Positions 1 to 8,186 of a DNA stretch of 34,965 nucleotides are shown one piece after another (position 1 is the first letter of the stretch; each line of letters starts with the position of its first letter). Under the pieces are notes generated by a model. That model ran no database searches, was not told where the DNA came from, and saw only the letters and a program-made list of their open reading frames with translations. The translations under genes and the position numbers were made by a program. Source of the DNA: Kiloniellales bacterium (GTDB lineage: Bacteria; Pseudomonadota; Alphaproteobacteria; Kiloniellales; JAKSDN01); assembly GCA_028280455.1 (NCBI GenBank), contig JANQLT010000155.1, forward strand, positions 1 to 34,965, given 5' to 3'.

Positions 1-123
1 CCCAAGCGAGCGCAGACGAAGGCCGCAGACACACACCAGGTCTCCCGTCTCTTCACCCAGCTAACCTGCGCCTCCCGCTCGCGACCCTCGGCCGCCCCCT
101 CAAAAGGGCGGCCGAGGTTTTTT
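1..123 (+). other. 3' flank of a gene left of the window
   Basis: No gene of its own is visible here. Bases 46-123 closely match 605-682, the stretch that follows the Flp pilin gene: both begin with CGTCTCTTCACC, continue with the same AACC/TGCGCCTCC run and end in the same terminator. The simplest reading is that a duplicated pilin gene with the same downstream flank ends just left of position 1. This is inferred from the flank only. Confidence 0.5.
86..123 (+). terminator. Rho-independent terminator, copy 1
   Basis: A 12-bp perfect stem (86-97 with 106-117, CCTCGGCCGCCC / GGGCGGCCGAGG) with an 8-nt loop is followed by six T at 118-123. It would end a plus-strand transcript entering from the left edge. 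Confidence 0.85.
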
Positions 124-135
124 CGGACATCGGGG

Positions 136-169
136 GGCCGCCCCCCAAAAGGGGCGGCCGAGGCTTTTT
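136..169 (+). terminator. Rho-independent terminator, copy 2
   Basis: A 9-bp stem (136-144 with 151-159) with the loop CCAAAA is followed by GAGGC and five T at 165-169. It is nearly the same hairpin as copy 1 without the outer CCTC arm, and lies only 12 bases after it, so the two act in tandem before the pilin promoter. Confidence 0.75.
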
Positions 170-219
170 CGGATAGTCCCGATGGCGCCACGATGGCCTC
201 CCGCAACGCACCCGATACA

Positions 220-244
220 TTGGATTTTAGTCAAATAAATCCAA
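220..244. promoter_or_regulatory. Inverted repeat upstream of flp
   Basis: TTGGATTT (220-227) and AAATCCAA (237-244) form a perfect 8-bp inverted repeat with a 9-nt AT-rich spacer, about 40 bases upstream of the flp -35 element. The position and symmetry suit a dimeric regulator, but no known operator is recognised. Confidence 0.35.
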
Positions 245-284
245 AATAGACCTCAACATTACTTTAATAATGAAACGAAACTAC

Positions 285-314
285 TTGCCATTATCGAGGA
301 TTTTGCTGTATAGT
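285..314 (+). promoter_or_regulatory. Sigma-70-type promoter of flp
   Basis: TTGCCA (285-290) and TATAGT (309-314) are separated by 18 bp in the only AT-rich part of this region, 47 bases before the flp start codon. Transcription would begin near 320. Confidence 0.6.
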
Positions 315-360
315 CTTTCGAAACTTGAGACAACAAGCCGACACACCGGAGAACGCAGCC

Positions 361-534
361 ATGAAGACCATCACCGAATTCCTCAAGGACGAGTCGGGCG
401 CCACCGCCATCGAGTATGGCCTGATCGCAGCCCTCGTCTCCGTTGCCGGCATCACCGCCTTCCAGTCCCTCGGCACCTCGCTCGGCACCATGTTCTCGAC
501 CGTCGCCTCGACCATCAACGGCGCCGGCGGCTGA
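361..534 (+). CDS. Flp/Fap-type pilin (type IVb prepilin)
   Basis: A 57-residue type IVb prepilin, the major subunit of Flp/Tad adhesion pili, exported as a prepilin and assembled at the inner membrane. After a short charged leader comes SGATAIEYGLIAAL: the prepilin peptidase should cut after Gly13, leaving the family hallmark Glu and Tyr at mature positions 5 and 6 at the head of one hydrophobic helix. The mature protein is about 44 residues, normal for Flp. The start at 361 has GGAG upstream (CCGGAGAACGCAGCC); an in-frame ATG at 325 would add an unlikely leader. No cpa/tad assembly genes are in the window, so secretion must rely on genes elsewhere. It stands alone between its own promoter and terminator. 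Confidence 0.92.
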   Translation: MKTITEFLKDESGATAIEYGLIAALVSVAGITAFQSLGTSLGTMFSTVASTINGAGG

Positions 535-643
535 TCGGCCCCCGATCGCAACGGTCTCCCCACGCGAGCGCAACCGAGACGCAGGACCCTCGCCCCAAGG
601 GGCACGTCTCTTCACCGCTTAACCCTGCGCCTCCGCTCGCTAC

Positions 644-682
644 CCTCGGCCGCCCCCCAAAAAGGGGCGGCCGAGGTCTTTT
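644..682 (+). terminator. Rho-independent terminator of flp, copy 3
   Basis: A 13-bp perfect stem (644-656 with 664-676, CCTCGGCCGCCCC / GGGGCGGCCGAGG) with a CCAAAAA loop is followed by TCTTTT. It ends the flp transcript about 110 bases after the stop codon and is almost identical to the hairpins at 86-123 and 136-169. Confidence 0.85.
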
Positions 683-774
683 CGGCTGCGGCAGGGCATC
701 GCCCGAAGGCCATGCCATAGTGACGAGTCGCTCTGTTATCCTCCGGCCAGTAGCGAGTGGTGCCGGAGGCTCGG

Positions 775-2628
775 ATGACGTCAGCACCGTCGGAGGCGAC
801 ACGGCCGCGTGCCCGCTGGCGCCGGCATGTCGCGGGACTGCCGATCTCGATCACCTTGGCCTGCGCCATCGGCGCCCTGGTGCTCCTGACCTCGGCGACC
901 GTGCTGATCCTGCAGCTCCAGGCCAACCGCGAGAACACCTTCCAGCTGGTCAAGGAGATCTCGGTCCTGGTCATCGAGACCATGGAAGGCGGGATCCGGG
1001 CCCACCTGACGCCCGCTCTCGACCAGGCCGAGTTCATCGGCCAGCAGATCGAGCGCCGCGAGGTCACCCTGGCCGACCGGGAGTCGCTCTTCACGCTGCT
1101 GACCGGCGCGCTCTCGGCGGCGCCGCAGATATCCGCGCTCGGGATCTGGGACCTCGAGCTGCAGCGGACCCTGGTCGCGCGCAGCAGCGCGAACGTCATC
1201 GTCCGGGAAAGCCAGAGCGATCGCGACGACCCCAACGTCGTCGAGGCGACCCGGCAGCTCGCCGACCACAGCGCGCCCTATTGGGGCCGGCTCTTGCGCA
1301 ACGACCAGGGCCTGACCTTCATCAATCTGCGCCGCGCGCTGCGCCGCGACGGCGAGCTCATCGGCTTCCTGCTCTCGGCGATCGCCGCGCCGGAGCTTTC
1401 CAAGCTTGTCAGCGAGACCGGCGACGAGTTCGGCGCCACGGGTTTCGTGCTCTACGGCCGGGACCGGGTGCTGGCGCACCCCAACCTGATCGGCACCGAC
1501 AACCGAACCTGGGACGACCAGGTCGCCGCGCCGATCGACGCCGCCGGCGACCTGATTCTCTCTTCCCTTTGGGAAGCCGAGCCCTTCCCGCACCTCAACC
1601 TGGTCGGCAGCGAGGACGTCGAGATCGTCAGGATCTCCTTCGGCGATCAGGACTACGTGGCGATCTACAAGACGCTGACGGAATTCGGCGAGGTACCCTG
1701 GACCTTCGGCCTCTGGTTCCCGCTCGACGACGTGGACCAGGTCCTCCAGCGCCTGCAGGGCTCGGCGATCGCCGGCATCGGCCTGGTGCTGCTGTCGATC
1801 CTCGCGGCCTTGCTGCTCGGCCACTTCATCGCCAAGCCGATCCGCGCGGCCGCGCTCGGCACCGCCCGGATCGGCGACCTCGAGCTCCAACAGGTCGAGC
1901 CGCTGTCCAGCAGCCTGTTCCGCGAGCTGAACGAGCAGGCCCGCGCCTTCAACGCCATGCTGATCAGCCTACGGGCCTTCGAGACCTACGTGCCGAAAGG
2001 GCTGGTGCAGCGCCTGATCGAGCAGGGCGAGGACCAGGGCTTGCCCTATGAGGAACGCGAGCTGACGGTGCTGTTCACCGACGTGGTCGGCTTCACGGCG
2101 CTTTCCGAGCAATCCACCGCCAGCGAAGTCGCCGCCTTCCTGAACGAGCACTTCGCCTTGCTGGCCGGCTGCGTGCGCTCGCAGGCCGGCACGATCGACA
2201 AGTTCATCGGCGATGCGCTGATGGCCTTCTGGGGCGCCCCGGACCACCAGGCCGACACCGCCACCCGCGCCTGCCGCGCCGCCCTCTGCATGGCGCGCGC
2301 CATCGCCGAGGACAACGAGAAGCGACAGGCCGCCGGCCGGGCGCCCATCGGACTGCGCGTCGGCATCCACACGGGGCCCGTGGTGGTCGGCAACATCGGC
2401 GCGCCCGGGCGCATCAACTACACCATCGTCGGCGACACGGTGAACATCGGCCAGCGCCTGGAGGATCTCGGCAAGAGCCTCGGCGACGGCGGCGCCGTGA
2501 CGATCCTGGTCAGCGACGCCACCGCGCGGCAGCTCGATGACGACTTCACCCTGGAGCGCGCCGGCGACTTCTCGGTCAAGGGCCGCAGCGAGCCCGTCGT
2601 GGTCTATCGCCTGAAAGCCTCGAGCTGA
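775..2628 (+). CDS. Membrane-bound class III adenylate cyclase with HAMP domain
   Basis: A 617-residue receptor-type cyclase making cAMP from ATP. Membrane helix 1 is at about 21-48, a periplasmic sensor region at about 50-325, helix 2 at about 330-350, a HAMP region at about 350-400, and the cyclase domain at about 428-610. Catalytic residues are in place: metal-binding Asp436 (LFTDVVGFT) and Asp480 (DKFIGDALMAFWGAP), transition-state Asn557 and Arg561 (GDTVNIGQRLE). Purine-selecting residues are Lys476 and, at the second site, Thr550 instead of Asp; Lys supports ATP over GTP and Thr is typical of subclass IIIb. The start at 775 is preceded by GGAGG at 5 nt; GTG codons at 757 and 760 are less likely. 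The sensor ligand is unknown. It appears monocistronic and converges on the kinase gene. Confidence 0.88.
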   Translation: MTSAPSEATRPRARWRRHVAGLPISITLACAIGALVLLTSATVLILQLQANRENTFQLVKEISVLVIETMEGGIRAHLTPALDQAEFIGQQIERREVTLADRESLFTLLTGALSAAPQISALGIWDLELQRTLVARSSANVIVRESQSDRDDPNVVEATRQLADHSAPYWGRLLRNDQGLTFINLRRALRRDGELIGFLLSAIAAPELSKLVSETGDEFGATGFVLYGRDRVLAHPNLIGTDNRTWDDQVAAPIDAAGDLILSSLWEAEPFPHLNLVGSEDVEIVRISFGDQDYVAIYKTLTEFGEVPWTFGLWFPLDDVDQVLQRLQGSAIAGIGLVLLSILAALLLGHFIAKPIRAAALGTARIGDLELQQVEPLSSSLFRELNEQARAFNAMLISLRAFETYVPKGLVQRLIEQGEDQGLPYEERELTVLFTDVVGFTALSEQSTASEVAAFLNEHFALLAGCVRSQAGTIDKFIGDALMAFWGAPDHQADTATRACRAALCMARAIAEDNEKRQAAGRAPIGLRVGIHTGPVVVGNIGAPGRINYTIVGDTVNIGQRLEDLGKSLGDGGAVTILVSDATARQLDDDFTLERAGDFSVKGRSEPVVVYRLKASS

Positions 2629-2635
2629 CCCTCGT

Positions 2636-2648
2636 GCGGAAAACGCTC
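2636..2648 (-). repeat. Dispersed intergenic repeat, copy A
   Basis: GCGGAAAACGCTC is the exact reverse complement of GAGCGTTTTCCGC at 34871-34883. A related TAGAGCGCTTTCCG lies at 25081-25094. All three are intergenic. Confidence 0.5.
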
Positions 2649-2663
2649 ACATCTAGATAGTCC

Positions 2664-2695
2664 GCGGCGGCGGAGCGGCCGGTGGGTGCCGCCGC
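2664..2695. terminator. Possible bidirectional terminator hairpin
   Basis: GCGGCGGC (2664-2671) pairs with GCCGCCGC (2688-2695) around a 16-nt loop, in the 66-bp gap between the convergent cyclase and kinase genes. Neither side has a good T run, so termination is plausible but weakly supported. Confidence 0.3.
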
Positions 2696-5600
2696 TACTG
2701 CGCGGCGTGGGGCGGCTCGGCGGACGCGTGGCTCTTGCCGTGGCCGGCATCCGCGGCACAGGCCCTGAGCAGCGCGCGCAGCTTGCCGGGCTCGACCGGC
2801 TTGCGCAGTACCTCGCAGCCCTTGGCCTCGGCCTCCATCAGGATCTTCGGCGAGATGTCGCCGGTCACCACGATCGCCGGCATCGAGGGATCGTAGCGCT
2901 GGCGGATGCGCTGAATCACGAACAGCCCGTTCTCGCCGTCCGGCAGGCGATAGTCGGCGATCACCACCTCCGGCAGCACCGTCAGGCCGCGGAAGCGCTC
3001 CATAGCTTCCTGGGCGTTGCTGGCCTGGTGCACGGTGATGCCCCAGGTGCGCAGCATGAGGGCGGCCGCCTCGGCGACCATCGGGTCGTCCTCGACGATC
3101 ATCACGCTCGAGGGGCCGGCGCGCAGGGTGACCGGGTCGACGGCTTCCTGTTCCTCGGCGAGGTTCTCGAGCGCGCCGAGCGGCACCTCGACCGAGAAGA
3201 CCGAGCCCCGTTCGGGCCAGGACTGCACGACCACCTCGAGCCCGAGCAGCCGCGCCAGGCGCTGCACGATGCCGAGCCCAAGGCCCAAGCCCTGGCTGCG
3301 GTCCCGCCCGACGTTGCCGAGCTGACGATAGTCCTCGAAGACGGCTTCCAGGGAGTCCTCCGGGATGCCGCGGCCGCTGTCCCAGACCTCGATGCGCAGG
3401 CTGTCGGCCTGACGCCGGCAGCCGACGAGGACGCCGCCGCTGTCGGTGTAGCGCACCGCGTTGGACAGCAGGTTGTCGAAGATGCGCGCCAGCAGCACCG
3501 GGTCCGAGCGCACCACCAGCGAGGAGGGCACGGCGCGCAGGGTCAGGCCCTTCTGCGCGGCGCTCGGCGAGACGGTGGCGATGACGTTCTCGATCACCGG
3601 GCCGATCCTGAAGTCGGCGACCTTCGGCTTGACCGCGCCGGACTCCAGCTCGCCGATGTCCAAGAGGGCATTGAGCAGGAGGCTCATCGACGAGGCGGCG
3701 TTGCCGATCTGATCGATGATCTGGCTTTGCCGCTCGACGCCGCCGCTCATCCGCAAGGTGTCGATCAAGAGCCGCATGGCATGCAGCGGCTGGCGGAGGT
3801 CGTGGCTGGCGGCGGCGAGGAAGCGCGTCTTGGCCGCGCTCGCCGTCTCGGCCTCCTCCTTGGCGACCTCGAGCTGCGCCTCGACCTGCTTCAGCCGGCT
3901 GATGTCGGTGTGGATCGCCGCGACCAGGCCGACCTCGCCCGGATCGTCCAACAGCGGGAACTTGACCGTCAGGAGATGGATCTGGCCCTGCGCGGTGACC
4001 AGCGTCTCCTCGCGCGCGGAGGCATGGCCGCTGAATAGGACCTCCTCGTCGTGCTCCCGGCCGGAGCGCACAAAGGCACGCGGGAAGAGCGCTTCCGAGG
4101 TCTCGCCGACGATCTCGTGCAGATCCAGGTTCGCCAGCTCGGCGAAGCGCCGATTGACCACCAGGTAACGGCCGTTGCGATCCTTGATCGAGATCGCCGC
4201 CGGGGCGTTGTCGATGAAGGCGCGAAAGCGCTCCTCGACGATCTTGCGCGCCGTGATGTCGCGCCCGACCGACTGGAACTCGACCACCCGCCCGCGCGCG
4301 TTCCGGAAGGCGATCTCGGTCCAGAGCTGCCAGCGGAGCTCGCCCAAGGGCCCCGTCACGCGCACCTCCCGGCTCACCGCCTCCTGGCTCTGGCCGACCT
4401 TCGCCAGGTGATCCTGCAGCCCCTCGCGCTCTTCCTCGGAGACGAAATCCAGGAAGGAGCGCCCCAGCAGGTCCTCGCGGCGCCGGTCGAAGTAGCGGCA
4501 GTAGGCCTCGTTGACGAAAGTCAGCGTGGTGTCCGGGTGGAAGCGCCGGATGAGATCGGTCTGATCGTCGACCACCTGGCGGTAGCGCTGCTCGCTCTGC
4601 AGCAGGGCCTCCTCGACCGCCTTGCGGTCGGTCACGTCGTGACCGACGGACTGGATCTCCGCCGGCGCACCCTCACCGCGCTGCAAGAGGCGATCGGTCC
4701 ACTCGAGCCAGCGCGTCTCCCCGGCGGCGTTGACGCTGCGCCGCTCGAAGCTGACGGTCCGCGGGATCCTGACCAGCGAGCGAAGATGGACCGTCTCGCG
4801 CTCGCGCTCCTCGGCCGGCATGGACTCCAGATAGCGCCGACCGATCCAGTCCTCCGGGCGGCCGCCGAAGAAGCGGCAGTAGGCGCTGTTGACGAAGGTC
4901 ACCGTGCCGTCGGGCAGGGCCCGGCAGATCAGCTCGGTCTGGTCCTCGACCACCACACGGTAGCGCTCTTCGCTGCGCTGCAGGGCCTCTTCCGTGCGCT
5001 TCTGGTCGGTGATGTCGATGACCGAGAACTGGATCGCGGGCTCGCCGTCCCAGATCACCCGCCGCACCGAGGTGAAGAGCCAGATAATCGTGCCGTCCTT
5101 GTGCTGGCCGCGAAAGGCGTACTGCTGCGGGATCTCCTCGCCGTCCAAGCGGGCCTGGGCCCGCTCGCGCTGGCTCTCCCGATCGGCCTCGGCCACGAGG
5201 TCGTAGACCGACGGCAGCGCCATGATCGCCGCCGGGTCGGCATAGCCGAAGATCCGCGCCAGCTCCTGGTTGGCCAACAGGATGCGCTCCTGGCGATGCA
5301 CGCCGAAGCCCTGCACCGAGCCTTCCACCAGGTCCCGATAGCGGCTCTCGCTCTCCCGCAGGTTGGCTTCCATCTCCTTGCGGGCCGAGATGTCGAGCAG
5401 GATCAGCGCCGTCGAGCCGTCCGGCTGCCTGTCTTCCCGGACCTCGACCCAGCGGCCGTCGAGGCGCATCTCGAAGGGCTGCACGGGCCGCCGATGCCGC
5501 TGCAAGCGGTCATGGAACCAGGCATCCTCGCGGCCGCGGGCATCGTCGATCATGCCCTCGTCGAGCAGGCGGATGAGGATCTCGGTATAGGCGCGCCCCG

Positions 5601-6003
5601 GCTGGATCTCGTCGGCCATGCGGCCGAAGAAGCGGCGGTAGCTCGAATTGCAGGTGTAGAGCCGGTCGTCGGCGTCGTAGATGGCGAAGCCTTCGGACAG
5701 GCTATCGATGCCGCGGCGCAGGCCCTCGTTGGAGGAGGCGATCTTCGAGGCCCGCCGCCGATAGAAGAGCCAGACCGCCAGCCAGCCGAGGCTCGCCAGG
5801 GCGACGACCAGCAGGCAGACCAGGGTCTCGCCGGATACAGGCAGGCCCGCCAGGGAAGCGTGCGGCGCCGTCGCCTGCCCCAGGGCCGCCCCGCCGGGCA
5901 GGCAACCGGCAATGCCCAGGCCCGCCGCAAGCCAGCGGCGGGGCGTCGCTATCCTCGGCGCCAAAGGCCGACCTCCGCTCGATCCGCGATGCTCCACACT
6001 CAT
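2695..6003 (-). CDS. Multi-PAS hybrid sensor histidine kinase with receiver domain
   Basis: A 1102-residue membrane-anchored hybrid kinase. A hydrophobic N-terminal stretch (about 22-42) and a membrane helix (about 57-80) precede five PAS-like modules at about 95-210, 215-340, 345-462, 468-590 and 592-712; several start with S-E-x-R-Y-R. The HisKA domain carries His734 in ASHDLRQPLHAMRLL. The ATPase domain shows the N box NLLSNAVRYT (844-853), DSGRGIPED (875-883) and GLGLGLGI (905-912). The C-terminal receiver has Glu971-Asp972-Asp973, phospho-acceptor Asp1017 (VIADYRLPDGENG), a Thr/Gly switch (VVTGD) and Lys1068. There is no DNA-binding output domain and no HPt. Its ATG overlaps the stop codon of the fumarylacetoacetate hydrolase gene (6000-6003), so it is probably translated as the last gene of the tyrosine operon. 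Whether it senses an aromatic intermediate is unproven. Confidence 0.9.
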   Translation of the reverse strand: MSVEHRGSSGGRPLAPRIATPRRWLAAGLGIAGCLPGGAALGQATAPHASLAGLPVSGETLVCLLVVALASLGWLAVWLFYRRRASKIASSNEGLRRGIDSLSEGFAIYDADDRLYTCNSSYRRFFGRMADEIQPGRAYTEILIRLLDEGMIDDARGREDAWFHDRLQRHRRPVQPFEMRLDGRWVEVREDRQPDGSTALILLDISARKEMEANLRESESRYRDLVEGSVQGFGVHRQERILLANQELARIFGYADPAAIMALPSVYDLVAEADRESQRERAQARLDGEEIPQQYAFRGQHKDGTIIWLFTSVRRVIWDGEPAIQFSVIDITDQKRTEEALQRSEERYRVVVEDQTELICRALPDGTVTFVNSAYCRFFGGRPEDWIGRRYLESMPAEERERETVHLRSLVRIPRTVSFERRSVNAAGETRWLEWTDRLLQRGEGAPAEIQSVGHDVTDRKAVEEALLQSEQRYRQVVDDQTDLIRRFHPDTTLTFVNEAYCRYFDRRREDLLGRSFLDFVSEEEREGLQDHLAKVGQSQEAVSREVRVTGPLGELRWQLWTEIAFRNARGRVVEFQSVGRDITARKIVEERFRAFIDNAPAAISIKDRNGRYLVVNRRFAELANLDLHEIVGETSEALFPRAFVRSGREHDEEVLFSGHASAREETLVTAQGQIHLLTVKFPLLDDPGEVGLVAAIHTDISRLKQVEAQLEVAKEEAETASAAKTRFLAAASHDLRQPLHAMRLLIDTLRMSGGVERQSQIIDQIGNAASSMSLLLNALLDIGELESGAVKPKVADFRIGPVIENVIATVSPSAAQKGLTLRAVPSSLVVRSDPVLLARIFDNLLSNAVRYTDSGGVLVGCRRQADSLRIEVWDSGRGIPEDSLEAVFEDYRQLGNVGRDRSQGLGLGLGIVQRLARLLGLEVVVQSWPERGSVFSVEVPLGALENLAEEQEAVDPVTLRAGPSSVMIVEDDPMVAEAAALMLRTWGITVHQASNAQEAMERFRGLTVLPEVVIADYRLPDGENGLFVIQRIRQRYDPSMPAIVVTGDISPKILMEAEAKGCEVLRKPVEPGKLRALLRACAADAGHGKSHASAEPPHAAQ

Positions 6004-6995
6004 CCATAGGTGGAAGAAGCGGAACTCACAACCATTTGATCTATGGCACCGAATATAGACTGCCCGGCGGCATCGTGCATGTCGATCCGCACCCGGTCGC
6101 CGAAGCGCAGGAAAGGCGTCCTGGCCTCGCCGCCGTCGAGAATCTCGCGCATCCGGGCCTCGGCCAGACAGGAGACCCCGGCGGCGGGATCCCGGTTGGA
6201 GACCGTGCCCGAGCCGACGACGCAGCCCGCCGAGAGGCGCCGGGTCCGGGCGGCGTGGGCGATCAAGGCGCCGAAGTCGAAGCTGAGATCGACGCCGGCA
6301 TTGGGCGCGCCGACTTGGCGGCCGTTGACGAAGCTCTGCAGCGGCAGGCTCAGGCGGCCGCCGTCCCAGGCCTCGCCGAGCGCCGCGGGCGTGACGGCGA
6401 CCGGCGAGAGGGCGCTGGCCGGCTTGCTCTGGAAGAAGCCGAAGCCCTTGGCCAGCTCGGCCGGCACGAGGTTGCGCAGGCTCCAGTCGTTGAGCAGCAG
6501 GACCAGTCGGATCGCCCCGCGCGCCTCGGCCTGCCCCGCGCCCATGGCGACCTCGCCGACGATCACCGCCAGCTCGGCCTCGAAGTCGATGCCCCAGTCA
6601 TCGTCGGCGAAGGCCGCGTCCTCGGTCGGCCCCAGGAAGCGGTCGGAGAGCCCCTGATACATCAGCGGATCGTCGCGCAGGCTCTCCGGCAGCTCCGCGC
6701 CGCGCGCCTTGCGCACCAGCTCGACGTGGTTGAGGTAGGCCGAGCCGTCGGCGAACTGATAGGCCCGCGGCAGGGGCGCGGCGCAGCGCGCCGGCTCGAA
6801 GGGCAGCGACTCGCCGGCACCGGCCTCGAGCATTGCCGCGGCCACCTCGAGGTCCGGTGCCACGCGCGGCCAGTCCTCCAGTGCCGCCTGCAGGCTGGCC
6901 GCGATCTGCGGCACCGGCCGGCAACGGGTCAGGCCGCTGTCGACGACGACCAGGGTCCCGTCGCGGCCGCCGTCGCGCAGCGTGGCGAGCTTCAC
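6000..6995 (-). CDS. fahA: Fumarylacetoacetate hydrolase family protein, homogentisate pathway
   Basis: A 331-residue FAH-superfamily enzyme. By context it is the last step of tyrosine breakdown, hydrolysing fumarylacetoacetate to fumarate and acetoacetate in the cytosol. Family features visible are the acidic metal-site segment DWGIDFEAELAVIVGEV, the LLLNDWSLRNL strand, and SGTVSNRDPAAGVSCLAE in the C-terminal half. It is shorter than the roughly 420-residue eukaryotic enzyme but normal for the compact bacterial type found beside short homogentisate dioxygenases. It starts with GTG at 6995, overlapping the hmgA stop by 4 bases (GTGA), and its own stop overlaps the kinase ATG. Related FAH-fold enzymes use other ring-cleavage acids, but the operon argues strongly for this substrate. 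Confidence 0.87.
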   Translation of the reverse strand: MKLATLRDGGRDGTLVVVDSGLTRCRPVPQIAASLQAALEDWPRVAPDLEVAAAMLEAGAGESLPFEPARCAAPLPRAYQFADGSAYLNHVELVRKARGAELPESLRDDPLMYQGLSDRFLGPTEDAAFADDDWGIDFEAELAVIVGEVAMGAGQAEARGAIRLVLLLNDWSLRNLVPAELAKGFGFFQSKPASALSPVAVTPAALGEAWDGGRLSLPLQSFVNGRQVGAPNAGVDLSFDFGALIAHAARTRRLSAGCVVGSGTVSNRDPAAGVSCLAEARMREILDGGEARTPFLRFGDRVRIDMHDAAGQSIFGAIDQMVVSSASSTYG

Positions 6996-8143
6996 GCGCC
7001 CTGCCCCGGCGCCGCCTTCCAGGAGTCGACGTAGGCCAGGTCCTCGACCCCCTCGCCCAGAGCCGCGACCTCCAGGGGGTCGCGGGCGTCCAGCATGACG
7101 GCGTACTCGTCGGTCGCCGGCTTCTTGGCCTGCAGCATGTTTCCGAGGGCCTTGGGGTGCGGCCCGTGGGTGAAGCCGCAGGGGTGGAAGGTGACCATGC
7201 CCTGCTCGATGTGGTCGCGGCTGAAGAAGTCGCCGCGGTGGTAGAAGATCACCTCGTCATAGTCGTCGTTGTTGTGGAAGAAGGGCACCTTCAGGGCGCC
7301 GGGGTCGGTCTCGAAGGGCCGCGGCACGAAGCTGCAGACGACGAAGCGCGACGCCAGGAAGGTGGTGTGCGCCGAGGGCGGCAGGTGATAGCGGTGGCTG
7401 GTCAGCGGCCGGATGTCGCGCAGGTTGAGCCTGACCGGCGAGAGATCGCCGTGCCAGCCGACGGCGTCGAGCGGGTTGAAGGGATAGCTGACCAGGGACA
7501 GCGCGTTCAGCCGCTTGACCTCGACCTGCCAGGGCGCCTCGGCGCCGTCGGGCCTCTGCTGCGCCTTGAAGGCCTCGTCGATGTGCGGCGTCTCCAGCAT
7601 GGCCGGATCGAAGATCGCGTGGCCGCCGACCAGTCCCTTCTCCGGCAGCCGGTAGCTGTCGTTGGTGGCCTCGATCAGCAGGAGCTCGGCCGGGCCCGCG
7701 AACTCGGTCCGCCACATGGTGCCGCGCGGGATCACGACGTAGTCGCCTTCTCTCAGCGCCAGGTGGCCGTAGTCGCAGAACAGGGCGCCGGCGCCGCGAT
7801 GCAGGAACAGCAGCTCGTCGCCGTCGCCGTTGCGGGCGAGCCGCGGCATGGCGCCTTCGCTGCGCCAGAAGCGGTAGCGCAGGGCGGCATTGCGCAGCAC
7901 CTCGACGGCCTCGAAGGGCGAGGCCACCGCCTCGGCCAGGCGATTGAGGTCGAAGGCGCGCGGCCGCAAGGGGCCTTCCCAGGCGGTCCAGCCGGTCGGC
8001 GGATGGCGGTGATACATGTGGCTGGCCGGGCCGAAGAAGCCCTCGCGGCCCAGCTCGCGCTCGTAGGTGCCCGCGGGCAGATCGGCATGGGCCTGGCGCG
8101 AGGCCAGCCCCTCGACGCGCGGGAAGGAGATCCACTTCTTCAT
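6992..8143 (-). CDS. hmgA: Homogentisate 1,2-dioxygenase
   Basis: A 383-residue cupin-type iron(II) dioxygenase that opens homogentisate to maleylacetoacetate. Probable iron ligands are His290 and Glu297 in PFFHNNDDYDEVIFYHRG and His326 in FHPCGFTHGPHPKAL, matching the His/Glu/His set of the family, with one extra residue between the first two ligands compared with the human enzyme. It is of the short bacterial type (about 380 residues against about 445). The start at 8143 has GGAGAGG 8 nt upstream. It follows phhA after 43 bp and overlaps the downstream hydrolase by 4 bp, so it belongs to the hpd operon. Confidence 0.93.
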   Translation of the reverse strand: MKKWISFPRVEGLASRQAHADLPAGTYERELGREGFFGPASHMYHRHPPTGWTAWEGPLRPRAFDLNRLAEAVASPFEAVEVLRNAALRYRFWRSEGAMPRLARNGDGDELLFLHRGAGALFCDYGHLALREGDYVVIPRGTMWRTEFAGPAELLLIEATNDSYRLPEKGLVGGHAIFDPAMLETPHIDEAFKAQQRPDGAEAPWQVEVKRLNALSLVSYPFNPLDAVGWHGDLSPVRLNLRDIRPLTSHRYHLPPSAHTTFLASRFVVCSFVPRPFETDPGALKVPFFHNNDDYDEVIFYHRGDFFSRDHIEQGMVTFHPCGFTHGPHPKALGNMLQAKKPATDEYAVMLDARDPLEVAALGEGVEDLAYVDSWKAAPGQGA

Positions 8144-8186
8144 CGCCTGCCTCTCCTCGAGCCTCTCCGCACCGCAGCCGCCGCGC

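Noticed and set aside
270..2051. Arg/Pro-rich 593-residue plus-strand frame
   Set aside because: It overlaps flp and the cyclase in another frame and has the composition of a GC-skewed shadow.
2686..6009. Long plus-strand frames opposite the hybrid kinase
   Set aside because: They are low-complexity, Leu/Asp/Arg-rich shadows of a GC-rich gene without domain motifs; the minus strand encodes a complete kinase.
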